From Pseudocercospora fijiensis CIRAD86 (Eukaryota; Ascomycota; Dothideomycetes; Mycosphaerellales; Mycosphaerellaceae): DNA of 64,000 bases. The stretch is taken from contig NW_006921540.1 of NCBI RefSeq assembly GCF_000340215.1, positions 2,975,486-3,039,485 on the forward strand, in the 5' to 3' direction. A program made the translations under genes and the position numbers. Each line of letters starts with the position of its first letter. The first letter of the stretch is position 1. Shown in pieces: positions 43,855 to 57,229 of the stretch. The notes under the pieces are model-generated. The model was not told the DNA's origin and did no database searches. It worked only from the letters and a program-made list of their open reading frames with translations.

Positions 43855-46800
43855 CGCTCTGCTATAGGCGATATAGAAATAGCCGACTTGCTACTAGGCG
43901 ATAGCGATAGTAATGCCGCCGCCGCCGCCGCCGCCGCTAATAATAACAATCGCGATATATTTAATACGAGCGACATGCTTAAAGCTTTGCTATAAGGATA
44001 TGCCTAAGACCTAGCCGACCGTAGAGCTCGACTACGCTAGGAGTAGCGCGCTCGTTAGCGTGCCGCCGAATATGCGCGTCGCTAATAGCCGCGCTTATTA
44101 CGAGCTCGTCGAAATAAGCCTATTATTATCCGCCGCAATTAGCTAGAAGTTCTAGAAGTATATAAGGACACTAATAAGGATAAAGGCGACCTAGACATTG
44201 CTAATTAGGAAGATAGACTAAGCGCTAATAAGTTAGAGGCCGAATAGCGGGCAGGCAATACTCTAGGTTACGATCCCGAGCTAGACCGTAATTAGGAAGA
44301 TAAAGTGTCGGTAGACGAGTCTAAAAAGGAAGAGACGGACGCTCGCCTAACTACGAAGGGCAAGGGTAGTAGAGCTAAAGGCAAGGCTCCGGTAACTCTA
44401 GGTTAGACGCCTAGCAGACCTAGTTAGTCGAGTTAGAAGAAGCGTAAGAAGCGCAAGACTCGCATAACCGATAAATAGAAGTTTAAGTACATCTCTCGCA
44501 TCCTAGACGACTAGTACCTTACGTACGCAAAGCTCGTTAGTATATATATAGGTATCGCTAGCATACGCGATTACCGGAAGAAGGCTAACAAGATTATTAA
44601 GAAGTCTTTCCCGAAGAGCGAAGGTTTAGTTAGCACTAGGGTCCTACGTACGGAGTTGAAGCGTCTTATCGGTAAGCGATTCTTTAACGAATACGATCTA
44701 GAAGCTGCTATTAACGAGTACTAGAAGGAGGGTAAGTCCGATCTCCTCGTACAGATTGACTAGGTTATTAGAACTATAGCTCCTAGCTAGTACCGACTCT
44801 TACAATCCGTACTACCTAACAAGAAGTATAGCCGTATAAAGATTATAAAGAGTATAGACGCCTAGGAGAAGAAGGATATAGCTAGTAATAACGGCGACGA
44901 CGACGATAATAAATAGGAAGATATTATTAGCGACAAGCACCGCCGTATACAGAAGCGTACTATACTAATAACCTAGATCGTTACTAGCTCGATCGCGCTA
45001 AAGAAGTCTTCCTAGTTTAGCAAGCAGATTAGCCTATACCTCTATACTAGTAGTATTAAGTCGCGAGTTATTAATCTCTTTAGTGCTATAGGCGTTAGTC
45101 GATCTTTTCGCACTATTTAGCGTCTCGTACGTAAGATAGTAAAGGCCTATCGTGCCTTTATCGCAAAGACAGCTCGTATATCTCGTCGTTAGGTGCTCGT
45201 ATACGACAACTTCTACCGTTTATCTAACCGTAGAGGTACCTAGATAATTAGTAGTGCTATATACTAAGATAATTAGACTACTACGCATATAGCTATCTAC
45301 CTAGAATTCCTAAAAGGCGGCCTAACGAGAGATATACTAGACTATAGCAAAGAGCTTAACCCTCGAACGATCTTCCGCGGCGTAACTAGTAACAACAAGA
45401 AGAAGAAGATGTCCTTATACCAGATCGATTAGGCGCTTAGATATCTCTTTAAGTCAATTTAGTAGCGCTTTAAGGGCTTCGACTTTAAGAAGCAACTAAA
45501 GAAGAAGGCTAAGAAGAAGGCCAAGAGTGCTTATAATACTAGTAAAGACACCGAGATATAGGATGCCTAGTATGCCGAAGCTAAAGTCGATCGCGTACTA
45601 GAGTATCTCTTTGTCCTTGTTAAGGGTAGTATACTATAGGAGCGCTTTCTATAGCTATTAGTTAAGATTAAGAACAAGGGTAGAACTCTAATTATCCCTA
45701 TACTAGCCTCGTACTACGATAAAGCATCAATCTAGGAGACATATAAGGTATATAACGATAAATTCGAGCAGTTTATATAGCTAGATCTAGATAATAACGA
45801 GTTCTAGGACAAGGTTCTAATTCTGATTATCGGAGACTAGATAACTGCTGCTCGTAATTGTATAGTTAAGATAGAGAGCGTAGAGAGCACTCGCCCGTAT
45901 AACCGCAAGGAGTAGCTTGTTGTCGTGCCTGCTATGTTCTATACCGATATAAATAGCAGCTATATGCCTCTTAAGACCTACTAGGATAAGAACTAGGCAG
46001 ATGAGCCGCTTACGTATAACATTTAGTCGGATATATCTAATCTCGATATTCTAGGCATTGTTAAGGAGAAGGCGAAGTACTATCTAAACGATCTCGTTAT
46101 AAAGGCTTCGTATAGAATCCGGATTGCTACCCGCTAGATTCACGAGTTGCGAAAGCGTAGAAAGATTAATACTACTAGCAAGCTACTCGAGGCGGCTATT
46201 ATTAAGGAGCTCGGCGGTCGCGGCGGAGATAATATAGCTAGTAAAGGTACTGCGACTATCTCCGGAACTCGGAAGGAGGTATATAAGGCTATTATTAAGC
46301 ATATGCGGTATACTAAATATATCGACATTGTCCTCTCTATCTATAAGTCGGTCTATACTAAATCTATATAGGACGGTACTAATGTTAATAGTACTATTAA
46401 GGATCTAGCCTTTACTACTATGTGCCGCCTTGTTTAGACTATTAAGCCGCACTTAATTATATATAACTCTATCTAGAAGATAGACACTAGCAACCTCCGT
46501 CGAATAATTCCTTACCTAGCTATTATCTTCCTTAGAGCGCGATAGTAGAACTATAGTCGTAAGATGATCTATATAGCCTAGCTCTTTAGCAAGGCTGCGA
46601 AGAAGCCTCTATAAGATGCTCTTAAGGTTTCGATAGTCGTCGATCTAGGTAATAGTCGAGGTCTCGGTGCTAATAAGATATAGGAGGAACTAAATAGGGC
46701 CCTATAGATAGACATTAAGGCTTATGCTAACTCGACACATAATCTAGCTACTACTATAGAGTTAGTATCGTAGAACCGAACTGCTTCCTATATCGTATAG

Positions 46801-47440
46801 GAGATAGTCGAATCTATAGGCCTAGAAAAGACTACGTACTATACCGATAAGAAGATGCCGATTTAGATCCTATCCTATGCTACTAGGCTAGTAGATTAGG
46901 GCATTGCTAAATACAACCTATCTCGAGTCGAGGGATTAACAAAGATAGGCCTCTCTAATAATATATAGTCTCTAGGTAAAGAGCAAGTAGTAAAGATCGT
47001 CGAGGCCCTTAATCGATCTAACTAGTTGCTAGTTAGTAGCGTAACTCGTAGCGGAGAGAATAATATAGCTGTTACTAGCGTAGACGGTATTAATAGAGCT
47101 AATGCGAGAGAGCGTTTCAATAGAGGAGCTAATCGAGGCGAAGCCTTTAAGCCGTTAGTAGATACCGAGGGCTAGGCTTATATCGATTAGCTATAGCTAG
47201 AAGTAATAGACTTAACTAGTAGTGCTGCTGCTAGCGGTACTAAAGACCTAGCGATAATAACCGGTGCTTTGCTAGCGCCTAGATCTAATACTAGTAGTAT
47301 AGGTAGTATAGGTAGCAATCGGGACGACTTCTCGCAGTTTTAGGACCCTAATATAACGGCGCTTAATAAGGAGATAGCTATCGCTCGGGTTAGCTAGCAG
47401 TCTCTTCGCCGTAGCCTATATAATATTATAGGAGGTTAAG
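43855..47440 (+). pseudogene. DUF6589-like long ORF, RIP-degraded
   Basis: About 1,150 codons are in one frame if RIP stops are read as Gln/Trp. The N-terminus has a (GCC)n-encoded poly-Ala run (43,915-43,937), then Arg-rich and Lys-rich segments (QKKRKKRKTR). Mid and C-terminal landmarks are LVYDNFYRLSNRRGT, a GDQ motif in LILIIGDQITAARNCIVKI (about 45,825) and VVPAMFYTDINSSYMPLKTY. The order YDNF...GDQ...late acidic region is what I recall for the large fungal family labelled DUF6589, often found in repeats and suspected to be transposase-derived. The assignment is from memory and needs a profile search. No terminal repeats were identified. Confidence 0.5.
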
Positions 47441-48130
47441 GATAGAAAGGAATACTACGTACGAGTATATACTCCTACCGATAAGATAGGGAAGGACTAC
47501 GAGGGATGCCGAAGACTAGCCTTAGAATAACACTATGCTCCGATGCTCTAATTTACAGCCTTAGGCACTATTAACGACCGCTCTTGCCTCGAGAGCGTAG
47601 TGCAAGTAATGTATAGCCGTTATTGTTGCCTTAATATTAACGATATCGTATTACTATTAGCCGAGCTGCTATATATAAAACCTTACCTACGCGAGTATAT
47701 ATCTCCGCTTTCTAACCTTAACTTCTTCTTCTTCTTCTATACACATACACTAATACACTAACACCCCTAGCAACATACTAGCTATCGGCGTATATAACAG
47801 TGTCGATACCTCTTTATCGTATATAGGTAGCTCTATAGCGATTAACACTATTCCTTACTAGTTCTACGGCTTGCTACCGATAGAGCCGCTTGTCTAATAG
47901 TTAAGGTTCCTCGGTAGGTAGTTTGTTTAGTCCTTCTTTTAAGGTCTCCGATAGGCTTTGCCGAGCAAGACATTACGAAGGCGACTCTCCTAGCGAGTAG
48001 GTTGTTTTCTATAGCTTTAGCGGGCGCCGACTGCGTATTTAACCGAAAGAGTATAGTTGTTATTAGAACATCGCAGTCTTAGTGCAAACTGTAGAGGTCT
48101 TAGATAGATTAGCGGAGGTAAAAACTCTTT
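47441..48130. other. RIP-degraded spacer with CTT microsatellite
   Basis: A (CTT)n-like run (about 47,721-47,739) is followed by TACACATACACTAATACAC-type sequence. The end of this stretch, GTAAAAACTCTTTAGTAA, continues after the 12.3-kb retrotransposon as AGTAAGGTATACC, showing where that element inserted. No gene is supported. Confidence 0.5.
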
Positions 48131-48135
48131 AGTAA
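48131..48135 (+). repeat. Target duplication AGTAA, left
   Basis: AGTAA precedes the 5' LTR and recurs at 60,465-60,469 directly after the 3' LTR. The undisturbed motif AAAACTCTTTAGTAAGGTAT occurs nearby at about 60,510 and 60,612, which supports the reconstruction. Confidence 0.85.
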
Positions 48136-48414
48136 TATTAGCTAGTAACCGGCCCTATACACCTAGGCTGAGTTTTGAGCCTATATAAGAGGCCTCCTTC
48201 TGTATTATAGATAGGGCACTAACCTCGTATAGCACATTGTTTATGTTACACTTCTACAATGCCTATGTTGCAGGGCTCTAGTTATTAGCCTAAGCAACCG
48301 TCTTGTTATCCTATTATGCTAAACATAGCTGCCTATATTGCTATAGGTTATGTTACCCTCGGTAGCCTATACTATTACTATAGGTAGTAGTAGTAGTTTT
48401 AGTTTCCGTCCTTT
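48136..48414 (+). repeat. 5' LTR (279 bp)
   Basis: Begins TATTAGCTAGTAACCGGCCC and ends TTTCCGTCCTTT. It contains TATATAAGAGGCC (48,183-48,195), a plausible TATA box for the element promoter. Confidence 0.9.
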
Positions 48415-49062
48415 ATTAGAGCCGAAGGTAGGGCTATCTCTTTATATCTAATAGGTTCGGGTATATTGAAGGTAGTCTCTAGGCACGAATAGCTATAACT
48501 AAAGCGAGGGCACGATAAGAGCCTACGATACGGACGATACCGAAGTATCTTAAGGGGCTATTACGACAAGCAGAGAAACCTCTTAACGAGGGCATCGCTT
48601 GACCCCGAAAAGCTGCAAACCCTTAGGACTATTACAGCTTAGGGCCTAGTCTATAGCTATAGCTAGCTTCTAAGGACTCGGCTCCGGGTCGAAGACCTAT
48701 TTAGTACCGCTTACTCGAGATAAGCCCCGCCTAAGGAGGAGATAGACTAATTACCTATCGGCCTTGCTTAGTTTGCTAAGACTATTAATTGATAGCAAAT
48801 ACGGATTGCAGGTCGGATAGCCGGGGAGTCCCCTATTAATCGGGTAGGGCGTTCCTAGATTCGTAGCCTCGCTTAGACAGTGCTTAGCCTTCTACTAGAA
48901 AAAGAAGGCTACCGCCCCCCCGCCTAGCTAAAGGAGATACGAGCTAGTTTCTAGGATCTAGGTGTAAATAGAGATTGCAGTCTCTCCCTCCGAGCGGCTT
49001 TTGTCTAAAATCTACTAAACTCAGCTCCTAGAGGTAGTTAGGCGACCCCTAGGAGGCTAAAT

Positions 49063-49091
49063 CCTAATGCTACCCCGGGGGTAATACTAGG
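49063..49091. repeat. CCCCGGGGG palindrome copy 1 (before gag)
   Basis: CCTAATGCTACCCC is followed by GGGGGTAATACTAGG, an inverted repeat able to form a hairpin. It lies about 120 bp before gag coding sequence starts. Confidence 0.85.
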
Positions 49092-49209
49092 AGAAATAGC
49101 CTAATACACTACTCTCTCGTATAGCAACATTATAATAAACCAAATAGACTAAAGTTACTAAAAACACATTTATACAGTATTCCATTTCAACTTTATATAG
49201 TATTCTATT

Positions 49210-52130
49210 TTAACTATTTCAACTATTTTACAACAATCGAATAAGCTCTAGCTCTAGCGAAAACGAATATTAAGAATTAGCGGAATCCTCTGAATCCGAA
49301 AACGCCCCTAATCCTATCAACGAAGAAATTAGGCGGCGACTAGTTAATATAAGTAAGCCTCCTACGCCCTCTACGCTAGAGGCGCTCTATACTGTCCTTA
49401 TAAAAATAATAGAGAAGCAAACTAAGCTTCTCCGTTAAAACAAGCGTCGCCCGCTAGAGCTAGGGAGCAGGGCAAATCCCCTATTCGAAGGGTAGAACGC
49501 TATAGTATATATTGAGCGCTTTAAGGAAGGCTTAGTTAATTACGAGCTCGATAGAGAATCCGACTAGTACAAGATTCGGTCCTTTACGAGGACTACCTCC
49601 TCTAAGCTTTACCGAACCCTTAAAACCCTAGTTAGCTACCTAGAAAAGGACGACAAGTCTAATGCTAACTAGGAGACCTTTAAGATAGCCTTTATAAGGG
49701 AGTATCGGGAGCGCGATAGCCGTCGCATTAAAGGCAGTCGTACGTAGCTCGAGTCCCTTTGCTTAGTAAGGCGTACTAAGGATAACGACCTAAAGGGGTA
49801 TGTCCGCGAGTTTGTCGAGTTAGCGGATAGCATCGAACAGAGTAACCTCGAAAACTCTTAGAGAATAAGGCTACTCCTCTAGGGGTTGCCGTAGCCTATA
49901 GCTTAGCGTATCTTCCGTCGCTATAAGCTTAGCGAGGCCGATCCTAAGAGCTTTAGGAAATACAAAGAGGTCCTAGTATATATTAAAGCCGACATTAACA
50001 GCATAGCCGATACGAGGAAGTTTATCTACGGCGAAGACCGGAATAACCTAGCGCAGGTTAGGAAAGAAGCCTTAGTAAGCAAGGGACCTAAGTTCCTTCC
50101 TAAATCGCAAAGTAGTCCTAAGACCGTAACTCCTACTGTTACTAAGTACTCTTAGGATATCGCGGACTTAGCTAAATCCCTAGCCTAGCTAAACCTAAAT
50201 GCGAAAGCATTATAGCGAGTTAGGGAGGTTATTAATGCTACTATACTAGGCGATATACTACTAGTCTACTAGGTTTCAGATCCCAACTACCCTAAAGCCC
50301 CTTTAGTAGATGTCTACGCTATACGGAAGATCTATTCTAACTTAGATAGCAAGTGCTAGATATATAGCGGGTTTAAACATGTCTAATCGTCCTACCCTAT
50401 CTAGAAAGAGCTTCTTAAAAGGAAGCTTATTATGCAAGTAAATAGCCGATTCTACTATATAGACACCGGCGATAAGATTGATTTCGAATAGGATCGGAGA
50501 GCCCCGAAGCTGCCTTAGCTAAAGACCCTTCTAGAAAAGAAGTATAGCGGCAAGATCGAGTTTAAGGACACTAGGAATAGTACCCTCGCCGCTATTGCTA
50601 AACGAGAAACTTAGAAGGTTAGGGCAAAATAGGTTGAGGAGCGAAGTAGTAACGGTACTACTAAGCCTATTAAAGTCAACTTTGTTTCTTAGGATCCGGA
50701 CGCAGTTACTAATGTTTACGCGGTTACTAAGAACAGTATAGATGTCTACGCTGCTATACGGTCTTAGACCTAGTCCTAAAACAAAGGCAAGAGCCCTTAG
50801 AACCCTACTCGCCCTAGTGCGGCAGCCCCTACTAGGGTACTAAAGAATAAGGCGGCCGATAAGGCTAAGCAATAGCGAGAGTCAACCGCTAAAACTAAGA
50901 CTCTCTAGATAGCTACAGACCGTGCTACCCGATCTAGTACCGCACCTAGTACCGTACCTAGTACCCTACCTATAGAAAGCCTAGTCGTCCTAGAGACTCT
51001 AGAGGTCGATATAGAGGATATTACTACCGACATTAGCGGTACCCTAGGGCTAGCTAACCTACCTGCCTACAAGCGGAAGTTATCCGACCTAAAGAGCTTT
51101 CGCTTTAATAGGTATATAAAGAAGTATAGTACTAGCCTAGCTAACTCCTTAGACATAAAGGCAAACGCTCTCTTCTAGGCTTTATAGTTTCTAGACCTCA
51201 AGTCTAACGTGTCTATAGGTAAGCTACTAGCATACGGTTTGCCTACTAACCTGTTCTAGAGCCGAATCCCTAACGATACTACCTTTATAAAAGACCTCGC
51301 TGCCCTCCGACGAAAATAGGGACGAGAAGACTATATCGACGTCTCTTCCCTATAGTTCCTTCCTGAATTTTTAGGTGCCTAAGAGTTAGTAGAAGGCGAA
51401 TCGGTAACCTACGAGAACTAAGAGACTATCGATAATGCTAACGAAGAGGGAGTTAAGGAGATAGGCCGAGGGGATAGTAATAATCCCGACCCTACTCTAG
51501 TTTTAGTTTCTATTAAAGCTATCCGATTTACTAGCTAACAAATCGGTCGAGTAGGACCTCCTCGACCTAAGGAACTTTACTCTATCCCTAATAATATAGA
51601 CCTTTCCGTAGTTACCCGTTCCTTCGCCGTCGTCCCTACTATCTACATTTAGGTTACTATCGAGAGCTATAGTTAATAGATACTAGCAATGCTTAATAAT
51701 AGTTCGGAGTCACTTATTATAAGTAAGCGTTAGGCTAAACAACTTAGGCTGCCGATAAATAGAGACATTTCCCTCGGTATATAGGGAGTGAATAGGGAGG
51801 TTGCGCTAGTAGGTGCTTGCTATAATATTATAGTAGACGCCTTCGGTATATGCTTTTCCTTTACCTTCTAGATTGCCGCCGACCTAAATACGCTAATCAT
51901 TCTAGGTCGACTATAGTCTCGCATAACCCGAGGTATCTAGCGCAACTACGACGATAGCTCCTAGGAGGGAACTATTGCTAACTAGAAGGGCAACCGAGTC
52001 GTATTTACTAGTTATGTCGGCAACACTAGCTACAAGTCCTACGAGGATATCCTTGCTGCTTCTAGACGGTCTTCGGGAAACGCTACGGCGCGGTTGTAAG
52101 ACCGGCAATCTGCGCTATAAGTTAGTATAG
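49210..52130 (+). pseudogene. gag and protease-like region of the 12.3-kb element
   Basis: Reading through RIP stops gives a gag-type protein. An acidic N-terminus (SSSSSENEYQELAESSESE) precedes capsid-like NPLFEGQNAIVYIERFKEGL, FKIAFIREYRERDSRR, LKGYVREFVELADSIEQ and LRLLLQGLPQPIAQRIFRR. A variable Lys/Pro/Ser linker follows. The C-terminal portion, including VGACYNIIVDAFGICFSFTF and LNTLIILGRL, sits where retroelements encode an aspartic protease, but I do not see an intact DTG/DSG. It would form particles and package RNA. Confidence 0.7.
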
Positions 52131-52349
52131 CTTAAATAGGTTATTTCTAGAAGTGCGCCGCTCCGTACGTTAAGGCAAGTTTCTAGGTTCTATACTAAGA
52201 AGACGAGTGCTCGAAGCGATAGCGAGTATAATACAACGACTACCTATACCTGCTATACAAGTTAAGGTAATAATGCTATCTTATATATCGTCGCCGGAGG
52301 TATTACTACCGGACGCAGGTCTACTTAAACTAACTAATTAGAGCGCGAG

Positions 52350-52378
52350 TCTAATGCTACCCCGGGGGTGTTATTACG
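52350..52378. repeat. CCCCGGGGG palindrome copy 2 (gag/pol boundary)
   Basis: TCTAATGCTACCCC followed by GGGGGTGTTATTACGA. It separates the end of the gag/protease frame from pol. Confidence 0.85.
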
Positions 52379-52559
52379 AATCTAACGTTTTCGCCGGCGT
52401 TATAAATTAGGACTACTAGCTACACACCTATCGACTTAAGGAAACTTCTAAAGAAGTTTACGCGCTGTTTTGTTACGCTAATCTCTAAGCCTAGCGGCAA
52501 AGAGAGCGAGCTCGGGTTCGACAATCGATTAGTATATATACCCTATACAAAAGGGTAGC

Positions 52560-55500
52560 CGACAAGATTAAGCCCGTAAAGGGTAGCGTGTATATTACCG
52601 ATAGGTCTAATCCTAGCGGAAATCCTAACTAGCGATAAAAGTGCCTTAATTAGGAGGCGATACTACTACCTAGGGATAGTCCGTATAATTAGAAATACAT
52701 TACTAAAAAGTTTTCTACTATCCCTAGGGGGTTAAGGCTAATAGAAGAGAGGCTTGCGAAAATCAAACCTAGTATCGAGCTTTTAGATCGTAAACTAGAG
52801 TTGCTATACGAGCTTCTCTACAATCGCGAGGCTGTATTAGTATATGACTTTACTTACCTAGGCAGAATTAATCCGGAGGTTGCCCCTCCGTAGAGGATCC
52901 GAACAATCGAATATAAGCCTTAGGCCTACCTAGGTTTCAAGCTAAACCTAAGCCTACGAGGTATAGTTAAGGATATAATACGACAGCGTATAAAGGCTAG
53001 CACCTTAGAACCTTCCTATGCCTCGTATCGTAATCTATACTTCCTAGTTTAAAAGAAAACAGCTCCTAGGGAACTAAAGAAGTACCGTCTAATTAACGCT
53101 ATATAGAAGTTTAACGTAGTTACGATTAGAGATGCTAACCTTCCTCTAGAGACTAATAGGTTCTCGGAAGCTTTTGCTAACTGTGTTATAGCCTTACTAG
53201 TTAATGTTTTCTCGGGCTACGACTAGATCCCTCTCTACCCTAATAGCCGCGACCTTACTAGTTTCGAGACACCTCTTAGGCTATATAGACAAACTACCCT
53301 TCCCTAAGGGGCAACTAACTCCGTAGCCTAGTTCGTTCGCATTATAAACTAAGTCCTCGCGGCCTATATCTCCTATATAGCGATGCCTTTCCTCGACGAT
53401 ATCGGCATTAAGGGCCCTAAAACTAGGTACGATAATAAAGAAGTAGAGCCTAGCATCCGTAGGTTCTTTCTCGAACACATTTAGAACCTCGATAGTGTCC
53501 TCTACGACCTAGAGCGAGCCAACCTAACGGTGTATAGGGAGAAGCTTTAGCTCCTATACAAACGAATAAACATTGTCGGGTTTGTAACTAATAAGAACGG
53601 CCGCTATCCTAATAATGTACGGGTCCTAAAGATAGTATCCTAGCCGGATCCTACCTGTTAGAAGGATGTCCGAACCTAGCTTAGAGTAGTCTCCTACTTC
53701 TGTATCTAGGTCGAGAACTTTGTATTAGTATGTAAGCCCTTGTACGCCTTGCTTAAGAAGGATGCTAAGTTCGAATAGACCTCCGTTTACTAAGCGGCTA
53801 AGGATACGGTAACTAAGGCGCTCGTTAGCGCACCTATACTAACATCTATTAACTACTTAGAGGGTGCGGGTTTAATAGTTGTTGCTATCGACTCGAGCGG
53901 GGAAGGCTATAGCGAGATACTAATGCAGTATAACCGTAAGGAGCTATCCTTACGTTATCCTATTAGGTACGACTCCGGACTATAGAAACCGATCGAGGCC
54001 CGATACGATGCTAGCAAGCGAGAATGCCTTAGAGTCTATAAGGCTCTAAAGAAGTTCCGGCTATAGCTCTTTAGTATGTTCTTTCGCTTAGAAATCGATG
54101 CTTAGACGCTAGTCTATTAGCTTAACCGTATAGCCTCCGACCTACCAAACTCTGCGATAGCTCGGTAGGTTGCCTAGATCTATTTGTTTAACTTCGACGT
54201 CTTCTACGTTCCTAGTAAGAAGCACACTAGACCGGATAGCCTTTCTAGAAGGCCCGCTATAGAAGAGGACATCGCCGAGATAATAGAAGAAGAGGATGTC
54301 GATGCGGTAATTAACCGCACCTTCTTCGCTACCTTCTGTATTAATGCTATACTAGCGATTACTAGGCCTGCTACTAGCGACTAATATAGCAACTAACCTA
54401 GTAACTAGCCCGACGAGAGCCCTACTACTAACGGTAACGACTAGACTAAAGCTAAGGCGGATAAACTAGAGAGGGATAATATCCTTAATAGGGCCTACTC
54501 CGACGACTCCTATTACATCGCCTACTTCCTAACCTATGCGAAGAAAGCGCCTAGCCTATTAAAGAGTTAATACCGTCGGGTTATTCGCTATTCTCGGCGA
54601 TTCCTAGTTAAAGATCGAATCCTTTAGTAACAAGCGATAGTTAATATACCTCTCTAGCGTATTATTAACGACCTAGTAGCCCGATAAGAGATCCTTCGTT
54701 CCGTTTACGATAAGCTCGGCTACCGGGCGGCGGAGGGTACCTTCGATATCCTTCGTCGGCGCTACTAGTAGGATAGCGTATAGGCTAATGTCTCCCGCTA
54801 CTATAAGAGCTATCCTAAGTGCAATTTTAGGAATAGCTACCGACGTCTAGGGGAACTGCGTATTCCTACTGCCTAATTAGTCGGAGAACGATAGTATAGC
54901 GATAGGGTCTATCTTAGTCGCAATAATAGCTTGTATATTATTCGGGAGGGTCTTTCTCGATAGCTAGAGGCCTATTATTTCTATAAGGGCTGCGGCGCTA
55001 TTAATGCTCGTAATATAGCTACCTTCCTATTTAAAGATCTGTTTTGCCGCTAGGGAATACCTTACGAGATTATCTTAGACAACGCTACGAATAATATAGC
55101 TAAAGAAGTTTAAGTACTACTTGTTTCCTATAGGGCGAAAAACGTTCGTATCTCCCCGTACTATCCCTAGTCGAATGCTATTATTAAACGTAGCTATCGG
55201 TCTTTAATTGATGCCCTATCTAAGATAACTAATAGAGGGGACAGGTCCGTTCCTATCTCTACCCGCGTTCCGGCCCTTCTCTAGGCGGATCGAACTACTA
55301 TTGTCGATACGACTAGACTTACGCTAGCAGAGCTTATAATTAGGAGGGACGCCGTTCTTCCTATTAAGTTGTCCTATCGCACGTATAGCGTTTACGACTA
55401 GGGGTCTGTTCGTACTAGAGTAGATCTCCTTGCCCTACGCGCTAAGGCTCTTAAGGATATAACTACTACTTCTTAAGAGGGTCTTACTCGACAACGGCGC

Positions 55501-55920
55501 CTCCGTAAAGAGGCTAAGCAGTATTTTGATAACTATAATACTATTGATTGGGAGCCTCTAAAGGTTAGCGATATAGTTCTCGTATACCGGTCCGAGTTAG
55601 AGTATAGTTACTCCTATAAGCTAGCCTTTAAATAGAAAGGGCCTTATAGAGTGTAGGAGGTCCTTTACGATAGTTCTACGTACCGACTTTAGGAACTTAA
55701 TAGTACTACTTTGAAGCACTCGTACCCCCGAGCTAACCTAAAAAAGATCGTCGAATTAAGAGAGCCTACCCGCCCTCCCCCGACCAAGGAGGAAGTTAAT
55801 GCCTCTATAGACCCTCTACCGACCTTAGATACCTATCGAGAGGAGGATCCTACCGCGATTATAGATCCTGTTCTGCCCGACAACTATACGTATCCCTAGG
55901 TACATCTTAGTAAGCTATTA
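52560..55920 (+). pseudogene. pol of the 12.3-kb element: RT, RNase H, integrase
   Basis: RT blocks are YASYRNLYFLVQKKTAPREL, KKYRLINAIQKFNVVTIRDA, VNVFSGYDQIPLYPNSRDLT and the catalytic MPFLDDIGIKG (about 53,385-53,415, DD intact). RNase H has GLIVVAIDSSGEGYSEILMQ (about 53,875) and FYVPSKKHTRPDSLSRRPA (54,202-54,258, the longest surviving open piece). Integrase has a zinc-finger-like segment (LRSVYDKLGYRAAEGTFDIL), core remnants EIILDNATNNIAKEVQ and ISPYYPQSNAIIKRSYRSLI, and a C-terminal part with GPYRVQEVLYDSSTYRLQEL. The RT-RNase H-integrase order is gypsy-type. Stops at Gln/Trp codons inactivate it. Confidence 0.87.
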
Positions 55921-56342
55921 GGAATAACTTATAAATAAAGGGAGGGTTATATACGTATTAATTGCGCGTAGAGCATTTCCGATATTGATTCCGATAGTAA
56001 ACTAGACTTCTAGCTATCTAACTCTAACTCCGAGGAGGAGCTCGACTAGTCTAGCGACGAAGACCGCCTAGAATTATAGCTAGATCCCGAGACTGAATAA
56101 TTGCTTGTCTTTCCCTGCCTCTACTACGTTGTTTTCCTTACCTTCTCCGCGCTATTAATATAGTGCCGCCCTATAGCTTTAGTCCTTACTACTTGTTCCT
56201 ACGGATATTAATGCTTATAGTTGCTACCCTCTTTTGCTTTTACTTTGTCTATTGTGTTGCTCTTTTGCCTTCGAGATGTTGCTATAACTTCATTCCTTTG
56301 CTCTTGTTTTTTCCTTAGATAGAACTATACGAGGCGTGTTTT

Positions 56343-56371
56343 CCTAATAACACCCCGGGGGTAGCATTAGG
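56343..56371. repeat. CCCCGGGGG palindrome copy 3 (after pol, inverted orientation)
   Basis: TCCTAATAACACCCC followed by GGGGGTAGCATTAGG, the reverse complement orientation of copy 2. The bases after it (AGGAAGATAGCC) resemble those after copy 1 (AGGAGAAATAGCC). Confidence 0.85.
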
Positions 56372-56793
56372 AAGATAGCCGAACCTAACCCCTCTACCCT
56401 TCTAGGACTACTTCCCTCTAGATTCCTAGACTCTAGCAACCTTCCTTAAGTAACAACGATAGTAGGATACTCTACTAGAGACTGTTCCTGCCCTAATTAG
56501 CACTAGTTATATAGGACACTAAGAAAGGGAGGTTCCCTATCCCTCTCCCTTTCTAGCTCTTAGATAGACATAGCAACCTAGGCCTATAGCCTCTAAGAAT
56601 AGGGACCTTAGGCTGTTAAGCTTAGTATTTAGAAGAAGGAAGAAGGTAAACGTATAGACTACCCTTACGTACTTGCTAATATAAAAGGTAATGCTGCATC
56701 TATAACGGCAGTGCTATAGGCTAATACACCGACGAGTTAGCTATACTAGGCCTAGGCGACTTGCTTCTCGCTACCGAGCATCTCTAGAGAAAA

Positions 56794-56821
56794 GCTAATA
56801 CTACCCTAGGGGTGTTATTAG
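56794..56821. repeat. CCCCGGGGG palindrome copy 4 (before ORF3)
   Basis: GCTAATACTACCCT followed by AGGGGTGTTATTAG, a slightly eroded copy of the motif, located upstream of the third ORF. Confidence 0.75.
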
Positions 56822-57229
56822 TCCCGCTAGCTTCACTACTATAGATTTCTACTAAGGACTCGAACTAACTAGTTATATTTCGAGTGCGCGAGAATCTACG
56901 ATAGCTAAAGGTTAATAAAGGCGCGTAGTCGCTACTAGCAATTAGCTAGATCGATTGTTAGACTTTAGCCTACCCTAATAATAAAGAAGTCTCGCATATA
57001 GCTTTACTTTTATATATAGCCGTTATCCGTTTGCTTTACTAGCGCGGAATATACGGACTACGTTACCTTCGCACTATATTTAAAGCGAGCTTCTTAAGCT
57101 CCTTCTTCTACTCGGTTACTAACTAACTCGCTACCGCCTAAAACCCCCCTTCTATCTAAACCCTTTAATTATTATTATTAAGCAACGAATACACTTTGCA
57201 AACTCGTTTCTAAACCGCCTCGGTCGACT

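Noticed and set aside
48136..48414. CRISPR or other short-spaced repeat arrays in the window
   Set aside because: All repeats are LTRs, minisatellites or TE duplications in a eukaryotic context. No repeat-spacer pattern is present.
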